Shown: one piece after another, positions 50,826 through 61,100 of the stretch
How the letters are laid out: every line of letters begins with the position of its first letter
Numbering within the stretch: the stretch's first letter is position 1
From: Motacilla alba alba
Lineage: Eukaryota > Chordata > Aves > Passeriformes > Motacillidae
Direction: 5' to 3'
Assembly (NCBI RefSeq): GCF_015832195.1
Contig: NC_052018.1
Span: forward strand, 112,687,966-112,751,965
Length of the DNA: 64,000 nt
Notes under the pieces: generated by a model
The model's database searches: none
What the model was told of the DNA's origin: nothing
What the model saw: only the letters and a program-made list of their open reading frames with translations
Made by a program: the position numbers and the translations under genes

Positions 50826-51583
50826 GTATGAATCAGTGACTGCAGCTACCCAGAAGCCTGATGCCAGGGGCTGGAGACTTGCTGCAGTATCTCTAAAAAG
50901 AGTGGAAAGCAGTTTTGTCTTATTCTGAGCTTTGTTTTGCTCTTTCCTACAGTTGGGGGATTAAGCTGTAAGTTTAGGGTAATATCTTCAAGAATCTCAA
51001 TGACTTAGAGTAAATGATAGTTTTAAAAGTGTATTTTTTTCTTGCTAATGATTGAGTGTTGTCTCCGGTGCTTGATGAGAACAGCTGCTGTGCTGGTGGG
51101 CACATGCGGTGAATAGAAAGGGATTAAAACTTCCTAGAGAAGTATTTGCCATGGACACTTTGTGCCACGTGTAAGCAGAGCCCAGATCTTTCATGTAGAA
51201 AAGGACAAGTGCCTGACTAGATATGAGTCACGTTAATTGTCTTGTGACAGTTTTACCTGGAAAACCTCACTGTGGTGTCAGAGAACCACCACGAAGATCT
51301 GATCTCTGTTTACTGCCCCGCTGTCATGCAGGAGCTGTTTCCACCTCAGCTGCATTCTAAGAAACTAAGGCACAGATTAAGGGGGCAGAATGTGTCCCTT
51401 GACTTTGACACCTGTAGGTAGGATTAGCTCACAGCTGTCTTGGTTTGAAAACTGCGCAGGAAGGCGGGAACCTCTCGGAATGGAACGTGTGACCCCCTTC
51501 CCTCTGAATTATTATAACTCTGAAATCACGGGGCTGTCAGGCAGAGCTGTGGGAAAAGGAGTGGCAGCTCTTTATTGTATGTA

Positions 51584-51619
51584 ACAGACAGACAGACGGA
51601 CAAGCAGACAGACAGACAG
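51584..51619. repeat. ACAG/GACA tetranucleotide microsatellite
   Basis: Imperfect (ACAG)n of about nine units, interrupted near the middle by GGACAAGC. It lies directly at the left side of the CpG island. Confidence 0.85.
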
Positions 51620-51677
51620 CCCCCCAGAGCAGAGCCCAGCTGCGGGCAAGTTCCCTGCGCTGCAGTTCCGGGCGCGG

Positions 51678-51690
51678 CCACCAGGGGCGC
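51678..51690 (+). promoter_or_regulatory. CTCF-like site, near match
   Basis: GGCCACCAGGGGCGCTG contains the left part of the CTCF core exactly but has one G fewer than CCACCAGGGGGCGC. The one-base deletion may weaken binding. It has the same orientation as the perfect site 51 bp downstream. Confidence 0.4.
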
Positions 51691-51728
51691 TGCTGGCTGC
51701 CGGCCGGGCGGGGCGGCGCCTCCCCGCT

Positions 51729-51742
51729 CCAGCAGGGGGCGC
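51729..51742 (+). promoter_or_regulatory. CTCF core motif, perfect consensus match
   Basis: CCAGCAGGGGGCGC matches every position of the CTCF core consensus CCASYAGRKGGCRS, forward orientation. It sits in the middle of the CpG island. Binding in vivo is inferred. Confidence 0.65.
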
Positions 51743-51773
51743 TGCGGCTCGGGCGCGTCTCCCTCACGCGGCG

Positions 51774-51908
51774 ATGGCGGCCGGGCCGGGCGGCGACGGA
51801 CGGGCTCAGGGGAACCTCGCGGGGAGCCGGGAGGGCAGGGGCCGCAGGAAACGCGGCAGGAGCTCTGCAGCTTCGGCAGGAGCCGGGGCGTGGGGTGACA
51901 GTGCGTGA
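51774..51908 (+). CDS. Possible short ORF in the CpG island, unidentified
   Basis: A 44-codon frame from an ATG in strong Kozak context (GCGGCGATGG) to TGA at 51906-51908. The product is basic, Gly/Arg/Ala-rich, beginning MAAGPGGDGRAQ. I recognise no family. The ATG overlaps a YY1-type motif, which commonly spans start codons of CpG-island genes. The frame may be the start of a first coding exon if a donor before 51906 is used, a small ORF on a non-coding transcript, or chance. Low complexity and GC-richness argue for caution. Confidence 0.15.
   Translation: MAAGPGGDGRAQGNLAGSREGRGRRKRGRSSAASAGAGAWGDSA
51821..51841 (+). other. G-quadruplex motif in the CpG island
   Basis: Four G runs (GGGG, GGG, GGG, GGGG) separated by loops of 4, 1 and 2 nt fit the G3+N1-7 rule on the + strand, just downstream of the island ATG. 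Confidence 0.7.
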
Positions 51909-52650
51909 AAACCCCCCGGAGCAGGGGCAGAGGGACGGCTCCGGAACGCGGCCTGGAGAGGCTCCCTCAGAGAGGAGAGGGACTCCCGGTGCTGGGGCTT
52001 CCCCTGAGAGGCGAGGATCCCTGCCAGTGAGGAAGGACTTGATAGAGAAACCTGTTAAGTGGTGTTCTCTTCTCCAGTTGAAGGTACTGATTCTACATTA
52101 AAAATGTATTAACACAAGATAAAAAAGGCATTTGAAGTGCCTGGTTCTCCTTGTGAGATCACCCTATAGATATGGTCCACTTAATTGCAGAGCTTAATTG
52201 AGACAGCCACTTTTAGTGGGACATCTCCCAGGGAGCCGTTGTAGCCTAATGATTACCAATGCCAATGGTTGTTTCCTAATCAGGTCAGTGCCATAAATCC
52301 CTCTTAACAAGAATACCTTCAGTGAGTATCAAGTGATTAAACAGTGTTTAAACAGGTGTTAAATAAGTGTGGGAGGCCATGTTTAAACACAGGGAAAACC
52401 AAAATAAAGTGGAAAGCAATTGGTGAGAATCTCAAAAATAAAAAGTGCTATTTTTGTCCTTTTCATTAAGCGTAGGGCTTCCCCTGATCAGTCTGAAATC
52501 TCACTTGGAATTTTTGATCTTTTATAGTGGGATGAAGAGTCCTGTGAAGGAAAGCTGGCCAAAGGCTTAGGGAATCAGCACTAACACTCATCAGGAGAGA
52601 GTAGGGATTCCCAAAGATCCTTAACTACTCTAGGAATTTCTATATATGCT

Positions 52651-52678
52651 GGGAGGGATTTTTTGGGGGGGGATGGGG
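52651..52678 (+). other. G-quadruplex motif
   Basis: GGGAGGGA, a T6 tract, then eight Gs, AT and GGGG give four G runs with loops of 1, 7 and 2 nt. It is isolated in AT-rich intron. Confidence 0.6.
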
Positions 52679-53903
52679 AATGTTTTTAAGTGATTGGTAT
52701 AGCATAGCTGTAAAATAGAGTGATAGCCGTGCTGCTGAATCCTTCTGTTGCTATTGATTTAACAGTCTTAGGATCATGTGGACAGCCATCAATAGTGTGT
52801 ATGGACTGCCAGAACACTTGTGAGCCTTATGCTCTGCTGCTGTCCTCAGTGTCCACCCCTGTCCCCTCCCTGGCCAGAAAAGCACCTCCTTTTCCCATGG
52901 CACACCTTGCCCTGTAATGGGCAGCTTTGCTGTGTCAGGATTCTGCTGTTCTTCCCCGTGTTTGATCTGATTATGTGCCCTGCAGCCCCTATTGATTTAT
53001 AACAAACCCAGCGGTGACATATCTGATGAGCCTGCAGTGCTAAATTAATTTTGGGAGAGGAGCTTGATCAGCTCTCTGTCGGGATCCAGAGGTGGGCATT
53101 TTCTAAAGAAAGCTGCTATTCAGCGTCTGACAGCAATCTTACGGCATCCAAGGGAAGCCTTTGGAGTGTGGGAGCCTGGAGGCTGGGAGTCCATCCCCCT
53201 GGTGCCATGAGAAATCCATGCAGGCTCCTTGTGCCTCCAGAACGGCTGCTCACAGCTGCCTTTTCCTGCTCTTGGTTTTCTAAGAAACAGGTCTCTTTGC
53301 TGAACATGTTCATGGCCCTGACTGCTCTAACATTTTGTTTGCAGACTTCTAGGTTTTCACAGCTGTGTTCCTAGCAACCGTGTGCTCGTGACGGGATTCA
53401 TTTCGTGTTTGTTCACTTGCGGTGCAGGGAGAGTCTTTGGAGGCACTGCTGCAGGTTGAAAGGCAACTGTTGTGTTATTATTTTTGTTTTGACATGGGGT
53501 TGGATCCCAGGGCGAGGAGCTGTAGCGCAGGGAGCTACCAACTCTCTTCTCTTGATGTACTTCTTCTTCATGAATCAGCCGCTGGGGCTCTGTCTGGTCC
53601 TTGGGTGAAAGTTGATTTCACCTTTGAGTCTGGTTTTGTTTTCTGCTTGGCCTTCAGTAATGGAGAAAATCAGAAAATGTTTGTCTTTTACCCCAGAACA
53701 AGTTTCATGCGTTGAATCACTCCACTGCACTAGAATAACCTTTCTTAAATTCACTGAAGTGTCATTTGAAACCTGATGTAAGGTTTGGCAAACTGTTTTT
53801 AATTACACTCTAGCTCCTATTGATGTTTATAAAAATAAACAGCTAAAACAACACCCTTCCCTGCTCATGCCATACACTCATTTAATGGATCATTAGGAGC
53901 TGG

Positions 53904-53925
53904 AAATACAGATAACCCTGTATTT
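53904..53925. repeat. Perfect 8 bp inverted repeat, 6 nt loop
   Basis: AAATACAG (53904-53911), ATAACC, CTGTATTT (53918-53925). Perfect arms in AT-rich sequence. Confidence 0.85.
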
Positions 53926-55047
53926 GGTTACACAGCAAGCTCCATGTCCAGAGATATTTTGGAACTCACAGGAAGCAAGGCTGGCATTACAGCAGCTAAT
54001 TGATTTTTGCAGTGCTCCTCCAGCTTTGCGGCGCACAGCCACCAGATGCAAAGGGACAGGTTGTGATAAATCTTTAATTAGAGCCATATTTAGTACTGCA
54101 GAACTGAAAACTTCCGTAGAAATGGTAGAGTTGTTACTCACATGTATTTACAGCATCAAGGTATGTTCCCAAGCTGGGTGAATTTCCATTCTGGCACAAA
54201 ACTGAAATCTCTGTTGTTTAAAGTGTTCTAGTGCATTACTCAGATATGCAGCTTCTTTTGATTTTTTTTTTTCCCGAATTTTGCGTTTGTTTTTCACTTG
54301 TAGATGAAGTTCCAAACAAGCATAGAATGTAGCCCTTTTTCTGGAAAAACAAACAGGCAAGCTCATGAATGACAAAGCAAAGTCTGGAATGCAAGAAACG
54401 ACTATTATTGTCGTTTTCATCCTGTTCAAGTGAGTCTGAAACACAGTGAAAGTGTTTCAGATGGTCCTGCCAGGGGTTTACCACGGACAGAAAATGAATG
54501 TTCATCTGAATCTTAGTCTAGGGGTGGAAGTGTAAACCCAGCCTTCCTGTTCAGCTGCAGGTCAGTGGGAGTTAAGGTGTGAGTGCTCCAGGAGGGCTTG
54601 TCTGGCGCTGCATCCAGCCCAGCTGCAGAGGGACAGAAGGGAAGGCCATCAGAAGTCATCTCTGGGGTCTCAGCCTCCTTGCCAGACTTTCCAGAAGCAC
54701 TCTTTGCCCTCCACAGTGGAGCCCCCTCGGGTGGCCACCCTTTGCTTTCCTCTTGCTTTGTGCCATCCCTTGCTGTCCTCTGTGCCAGAGCCCCGCTCAC
54801 CTCGGGTCCCCCTGGAGCACAGGAAGGAAACTTGGCACTAAGTCAAGGCAGTCCTGTGTTTGTTCTCACTTCATTCCCAGTGCAGTGGTTCCTCCTCTCC
54901 TCCTGCCGTGCCCCAGCCTTGACCAGCAGGAAGTCACTGCCAGTCTGCTCCAGTGCAGAGCAGCATCCGAGTCTTCTTTTCCCCGTTCCCTCCTGCAGTG
55001 CGTCGGGACTAGGCTGGGTTAGACCCGTCACATCCATTGATTATGAG

Positions 55048-55061
55048 GCGCCCCCTGAGGG
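55048..55061 (-). promoter_or_regulatory. CTCF-like site, reverse orientation
   Basis: On the - strand the sequence reads CCCTCAGGGGGCGC, keeping the YAGGGGGCGC core and differing from the consensus at two left-side positions. It faces the + oriented motifs of the island 3.3 kb upstream. Confidence 0.4.
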
Positions 55062-56100
55062 GCTGTGTGAGGGGAGAGGTGAGGATGTGGGGGAGGCAAC
55101 ACGATCCCGAACTCTGCTTTTGCTCGCACAAGCCACAAAACAACCTCTTGAAATACGCAGAAAGGTCAGTGAGATAACAGAAGGATTTTGCTACCTGAGC
55201 ACCAGAGGCTGTGCTCCTTGGAAAAGGAAACAGGGAGGGATGGGTGTGCAGCTCGCCTTGGCTCCCTCCCAGAGTCACAGCACACGAGACAGGGAGAGAG
55301 CAGCACCAGTGACTGGGATGTGAGACTGTGAAGGAGCCAACTGGGAATGTTCATGGGGCATGTTCAAGTGGATCTTGGATGTAGCTGAAAGATGAGCTTG
55401 AGTCAGCAAACTCAGGGGAGACGCAGAGTAATGGCAGAAGTATAAATTAACATCAGATTCTTCTTAATAGATGTTAGAGTAGCTCACTGCCACATGTCCA
55501 GTTCTTTGTGAAATTTGGCCACTTCCTTTCTTGCTCAAATGGAAACTGACTGAGCCCCTTTTGAAGTTTTGGACCCCATGATGAGTTGAATACTTTTGAA
55601 GTAGTGGATGGGATCAAAATGCTGTAATTTATTCCGAGTCTGAATTCTTTCCTTGGCAGCAGCCATCCTTTGGGGCATGGCTGACTTGTTTTATTCCCTC
55701 CCATCCTGCTGGTCCCCTGCCTTCCTCTATTAATGCTGTCTTGGTTTGTAACTTATTTTAAGGGCTGCTTTGGGCTGTCATTTGGTTCCCATCTTTTAGA
55801 GGATCAATACTATTCACTTCATCCAAATAGAAAAAACAGTTTTCTTCCTTGGCCATTCCTCTTTTTGTTTTGGTTTTTTTTCTCCCTGTGTGAAGAATCC
55901 AAGAGATCTGATCACACATGTCCCCCACAGCAACGTTCTGTTTCTAGAGCAGGAGCACGGTGATTGAAGACACAACCCAAATAAACCCAACAAAGCAAGA
56001 ACAAATCCTCTGCCCCCAAACCTTGCAGATTTTCAGAGCTGTATGTCTCAGGACCGTGTAGATAAGAGAGGAAGGGCACTTTTTATTAAAGTAAGGAAAT

Positions 56101-56126
56101 TTTAGTCATCAGTTTGGATGACTAAA
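56101..56126. repeat. Perfect 10 bp inverted repeat, 6 nt loop
   Basis: TTTAGTCATC (56101-56110), AGTTTG, GATGACTAAA (56117-56126). The stem can extend by one T-G wobble and one A-T pair. Each arm holds a near-AP-1 half (TAGTCAT/ATGACTA). Confidence 0.88.
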
Positions 56127-56825
56127 GTAATGCCAAAGAAAGCAGATGAAAGGGTAAACAGAAGAAAGAAAGAATAGGTGCCGTTGACATGGAGGAGTAA
56201 CAAATCCTGGGAATAGGTGGTGCTTGGTGGAAACAAACACAGAGTGCAGAGAAAATGGAGAAAATATAATTCTCCCTCGAACCTAATGAACCTTCCAGTC
56301 TGTCAGCTGCCTTTCAGAAAATCCAGAAGGATTTTGGTACCCAAATTTAAGGCTGGATTTTCAGCATTACTTCCATGGCATCCTAGGCTTGCCCCCATGG
56401 CAGCTTCCCTGGATGGCTCAGCAGTAGTGGCTGGACATGAAACAGCTTCAGACCAAGTTCTGTCATGTAGACCCCCAGCCCCAGGCTCCTGTTGGTGTCC
56501 GATGAGGCAAGAGAAGGTAGCAGTTACGAGCTGTAGCTGTTAGTGGGTCACACCAGCGCCAAAACCAACATTTTCAGAGGACCTTGGTCTGCTAATGGGG
56601 GGCACACCTTATGAAAATCATCTTAAAATTAGACCTGGCCTGTTTGAAAGTAGCTGGTCAGGATCTTGTTGAGTTTGTGTATCTGAAGACTGGTCTGAGC
56701 AGGTTACAGGTTCATGGGCATCTTTCCACAGTGCAGGTAGTCAGTGATGTTTGTTGGAGGCAGTGTTCTTTACAGGCTCAGTGTTCTGAGCTCCGTGCAT
56801 TGATGTACCAGGCTTTTGTCTGTAG

Positions 56826-56951
56826 CTCCTTGGACATACCTTGGCATTGTTCTGTGCCACTGACAACGTGGAGACCTGTGTTTGCTTTGTTCTCAGCTGG
56901 TGCTTCCTGGTCCGCAGCAAGAGCAAGCTGCTTGTGCTCACAGCTGACAAG
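56826..56951 (+). other. Exon-like 126 bp block, phase 0/0, unidentified
   Basis: Preceded by a pyrimidine-rich acceptor-like CTTTTGTCTGTAG and followed by a strong donor, AAG|GTAAGC. It is exactly 42 codons and open in the frame that PLCB1 exon 2 would hand over (phase 0). The frame starts LLGHTLALFCATDNVE and ends LVLTADK. I recognise no protein family and no such insert in known PLCB1 isoforms. It could be a cassette exon, a cryptic exon or coincidence. Confidence 0.15.
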
Positions 56952-58092
56952 GTAAGCTCAGTGGTACAGGGCCAGCAGGCTGGCTGTTCTCCTCTCCTGA
57001 AAGGTGTGCTCCAGCAAATGCTGCCTTCGGTTTGCTCTCTTCAATCCCTTCCTCTTTTTCCAGGGAGTTGTTGACTTGCACTTAGGAGTTGAATTGCCCC
57101 TGACAGAGCAGTTGTCGCTCTCTTTTCTTGCCACGATGGCTTTTTGCGTGTGCTTTGTAGAGCAGAAGCTGAGCAATCCAGCTGGAGATGCAGTGGATTG
57201 TGCCACAGGAGGGGGGGCTCGAGGCAGAACACAGCCAAAGCCTGCGCTTCCCGCTGGCAATGCCCTGTTGGCAGGGGGCGCAGAAAGGTGTGGGAGGGCA
57301 GGAACAAAAGAGAAACAGGGCTCTGGGTTAGAGGTGGGAATTGAAAGGAGCAGGAAGACTCACTGCTGGATGGAGCTGGTGGCCACAATGCACTTCCATA
57401 AGGTGCAGACTCATCTTCCCCGTGTTTCAGTCTGGAGCAGAGAAATCTGAACTCAGTGTTCCATAGAACCCTGTTCTTCCTGCACTGGAAACAATTCCCT
57501 TTAGTGGGATAAACAGCAAATACAAGCCAGTTGTCTCTTTGGTGCATGCCTAATGCTCTGCCTTCCAGAGAGCCTTTCCATGCTTGTGCTAGCAGGTATA
57601 ACTTATTCTTAGCCATGGAAACCCAGAACTGGGAGGCTGATGTCACCGTCTCTGCTCTTCTTTCTGTATTCAGTTTCCTGCTTTTTCAGATCTGTTTCCA
57701 ACCTGTCTGTCTCCAAATACTTCTTCCTAAAATAATTCTTTGTGAACTGACAGGCACACAGGGACCTGAAAAAGAAAGTAAGCTGAGGATGACTGAAGGT
57801 GCTGATGAAAGGCAATCAGCTGGAGAGAGCAAAGCATCAGATGTGATCTGTCTGGCATGTGCCTAATTATCCTGTGCCTTCAGGCATGCAGCCGGGCAAG
57901 AGACTCGAAGTTCACTGAGCAAGTTCACTTCATTTCCCTGTGCTGCTTTTCACACATAGGGGAAAAAAAAAGTGGAAAAAAAAATGTTGCTTAGGATAAG
58001 CAACAGGACCATAAGAGGCGATGTAGAAAGGAAAAAGGCTTGACTGGTGTAGTGAAGCATATAATGAGGTAATTAGAGCTGTGGAAAGTTGA

Positions 58093-58149
58093 CAAAGCAC
58101 TAGACCAAGATGAATTGCATCCCGCAAGTGCTCGGGAGATGGGCGAGGA
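58093..58149 (+). repeat. Degraded LINE reverse-transcriptase relic (CR1/L3-like)
   Basis: The frame from 58093 reads KALDQDELHP then ASAREMGEE. This resembles the N-terminal reverse-transcriptase block of CR1-type LINEs (pattern K-A-x-G-P-D-x-x-H-P-R-V-L-R-E-L-A-E), with the Gly-Pro lost. Similarity fades on both sides; the element could extend over about 58000-58260 but I cannot delimit it. It is an ancient fossil if real. Confidence 0.4.
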
Positions 58150-61100
58150 ATAGAGCAGCCTCCCTGAATGAGCTTCCACAAGTAACCCTCAGCAGTGTTT
58201 TTGTCCTTTTGAAGTGCAGAGCTTCCATAGGGCTGGAGTGGGGTTGGCATTATGCACACAGTTTACAAAGAAAACAAGGACTAAAAATAATATGGATGGC
58301 TTTGCTAGCAATGAGGAAAACTAGGGAGGGAAGGCATTGCTTCAAGTTGGTGGTGAGATTTATTTGCTGGGAGTGGTAGAGCTGCTGTTGAAGTAGTATA
58401 AAGTCAACGTTTAAGTAAAAATATTTTCATTTCCAGTCTATATCCCATTGGCAGCAATTAAATGAGCATCCCTGTAACGTGTGTCCTTCTGAGAGGGTCT
58501 GTCCAGTGTTTGTGTTGGACCCAGCCAAAGACAGCACTGATCCAAACAGTAACAGCCCTGTCCATCCTTGCAGCTTTTCCTGACGTGCTTCTGGTGTGAT
58601 GCAGCCCTCCCTTCCGCCCATCACCTGGCCATTATTTAGAAGCTCTAAAGCAAAGTGGTCAAGATTTATCTGAGGGGATGCTGGCACCTCCTGCCCTTAA
58701 GTGAGGGTAACAAGAGAACACAGAAATCCCTTCTTGTAGCCAGAATCCCAGTTTGCACCTGATAAAATGCATCATTTGCAGAACGTGTTTGGAGAAAAAG
58801 TTGGTGTTTCTGCTTGGAAGGAGAGGCATTTGCTTCAGCTTTTCTTTTTAAATACTGTATTTGAGTTTCTCTACATTGGCAAAGTGAGCAGTGCTTGCAG
58901 TGGCACTGGAAGGCTGCACTGCCCTGGAGTTCTCTGCACACATCCCATGCACTCACATGAGTTCTGTCAGTACCTGCTGGGTTTTTTTTAATTTTACATG
59001 ATTAATTTAATTTGAAGATAACCCTGAAAAAAGTAGACTAAGGGAAATATGCAGCTATTTCCCGCTGCCATAAGGCATTTTGATATGAAAATGCCCTCAC
59101 TGGATGTGTATTCTTTTCTTTAACTGAGACTGGACTGGTTTTTGGCGTGCTGAATTTGTCCTCGGGCTCCTGAAGGCACAGGTCCTTGTGTGGGGCAGGG
59201 CGAGCGGAGGGGTTTGTGTTCTGGCCTTGCAGAAGCTGATTCGGGTTCATTAAGATGAATGGAAAGGCTGCCATTGATTTCAGCGCAGTTGAATCAGGCT
59301 CATATCCTCAATCTAATGAAACATTATCCACATGACTCTCATTAGCTCTGTTTGCAAAACAGACAGCAAGATATGACTCCGGATTGCTTCGGAGGCGTAC
59401 CACAGTGGTGATGATGATGATGATTATCCTGTGGAACAGAACGTTGTGTTTAGAAGAGACTCCCTGCCTGAATTTTGCCTGACTTTGTCCCTGTTGCACC
59501 TGCTTTGTGCTCAGGCTTTCTGCGGTGAAGAGGATCCTTGGGGTGGCTGCTCTGGAGCACTCTGTGAAAATGCAGATGTTGAGCTGCTGCTGGAGCCGTG
59601 GTTTTGGGGGGTCAGCACGTCTCCCTGCCTGTGCTGGGGTTGTGGTAAAAGGCAAATGAATCACCTGGCAGAATTTATTTTTAAGGTTTTCTTATCAGGA
59701 GAGTGACCAGTGTGTGCACTTTTGGGAAAGCTACTGCAATACTTCATTGTGATGTTTGGTTGGCAGTAGGAAATCTCATTTCCTTGCACCTTTTTTTAAC
59801 CTTGAAAACCAATTTACAAATTGTGGCTCCCAACAGGAGGGCAAAATGCCAAGGCATAATCGACTGACACAAAAGAAATTAAGTTCGGGCAGGCAGTGTA
59901 AGAACCTGATGCTGTTGAAATCAGTGGTGTAATTCCTGTTATTATTTTTACCTTTGGTTTGAGTGATTCCTTCAGATGTTCATGGATCCTCTGAAGCTTA
60001 AACCTCATCCCATTTGGTGTTTTGTTGAAAGTCCCAATGTCTGCAGTCCCATCGTGACATAAGGAATTTTTTTTTGCTTGTTTTGAGAGAGGAATTTTTT
60101 TTCTCCTGTAGGTGAAAATTTTAAAATAGTGTGAAAAATGGATCAAGAACGTGTAAAAAAAGCCTCAATTCTTTACTCAAAGAATCTTACAACTTAAGCT
60201 GGTTTAAATTTTTTTGTTATCATTTTGGATCACTGGACACCGCTATAAAATACAAGGTGTCATGTACATGATGTGTCTGTCACGTGTATGCACATGCCCT
60301 GAATGTGATTTTTTTGGTGAGGTGGAGAATACCCAAACCTTAAACCAGCCTTATTTTTTCCAGGTAATCAAAATTATATTCTGGAAAATTTAGGTGTGAC
60401 TTGCCAGCTTTAAATACTGAGCTACAATTCGAACAACATTTAATAGCTTTTGAAGATGGCAGAATCTGTCAACACAGTGGGTCTGCAGACACACACATGC
60501 AAAAGCCTCACTGGTTAGTTTTTTGTTCTTGATGGATCTCTAAAGTATCACAGCAACTCTCAGTTTATTTCTGCAAAGGGAGGAGATACATGGGCTGCAT
60601 GTCCCTGTTTGTTATTTTGAAGTGGTTGCTAAATGTTCTCTGTAATGGTGGTACACTTGAAGGAGTTTTATTCTTGTTTGGTTTTTTAAAGTTTATTTCC
60701 TCTGGGGCTATTGTTTGTTTGACTTTGGGTCTTCGGGTGTGTGTGAGTGAGGAGGAGTGGGTTTGGAGGAGTGGAGGGGGGTTGTTTATTTTTCTTTTTT
60801 ACTGCAAAAAGAAATAACTTCCTCTTCTCCCTTGTGGCTAAACAAGCCATCAAAGTCTAGGAGGGGTTGAAGCTGATGGTCCTTGACATACACCCTTGGT
60901 TTAAACAAACCAAAAAGTATGTTTCCATATATATTTTTAAACACATGTGTGATTTAAAATTATCCCCCAAATAATTTTGGCTTGCCTGGTTGTGGGAGGA
61001 CAAACACAGTTTCCTTTTCCCTTAGATCCCAAGTACAGACACGTTCTGTTGCTCGCTGTAGGTTACTAAAGACAAATTTTGTGAGTCAAGACATATTCCT

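Larger units (their letters stand above)
51460..52085 (+). promoter_or_regulatory. Orphan CpG island inside PLCB1 intron 2, likely promoter or insulator
   Basis: CpG dinucleotides are dense from about 51640 to 51960, in sharp contrast with the CpG-poor surroundings. The island holds CTCF-type motifs at 51678-51690 and 51729-51742, a YY1-type GATGGCGGC at 51773-51781, several GGGCGG/GGGCGGGG Sp1-type boxes and a G-quadruplex motif at 51821-51841. A donor-like AAG|GTACTG follows at 52082-52090. There is no TATA box. Such a composition is typical of a TATA-less housekeeping-type promoter or of an insulator. The direction shown assumes transcription towards the ATG at 51774; it may be bidirectional. 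No annotated mammalian PLCB1 promoter is known to me here. Confidence 0.6.
52086..55047. other. Intronic stretch downstream of the CpG island
   Basis: Unique AT-rich intron at 52100-52750 that reads like conserved non-coding sequence, a G4 motif at 52651-52678 and an 8 bp inverted repeat at 53904-53925. Around 54580-55320 a GC-rich patch opens the longest frame of the window (246 codons, +), with no recognisable domain and other open frames overlapping it. Confidence 0.6.
55062..58080. other. Intronic stretch with an exon-like block
   Basis: Unique intron. It contains the 10 bp inverted repeat at 56101-56126, the exon-like block at 56826-56951 and a CTCF-like core (TTGGCAGGGGGCGC, 57268-57281, degenerate on its left side). 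A 201-codon frame on the - strand (57041-57646) has no recognisable domain. Confidence 0.55.

Noticed and set aside
52221..52300. tRNA-like reading (TAGCCTAATG...).
   Set aside because: No B-box (GGTTCGANTCC-like) and no acceptor-stem pairing.
54583..55323. Longest open frame of the window (246 codons, +).
   Set aside because: It lies in a GC-rich, CpG-poor patch where several frames are open at once. There is no recognisable domain, and Ser/Pro/Leu-rich composition is typical of chance frames. With about 128,000 codon positions in six frames one frame of this size is only mildly unexpected.
57041..57646. 201-codon frame on the - strand.
   Set aside because: No recognisable product; low-complexity Ser/Pro/Leu composition.
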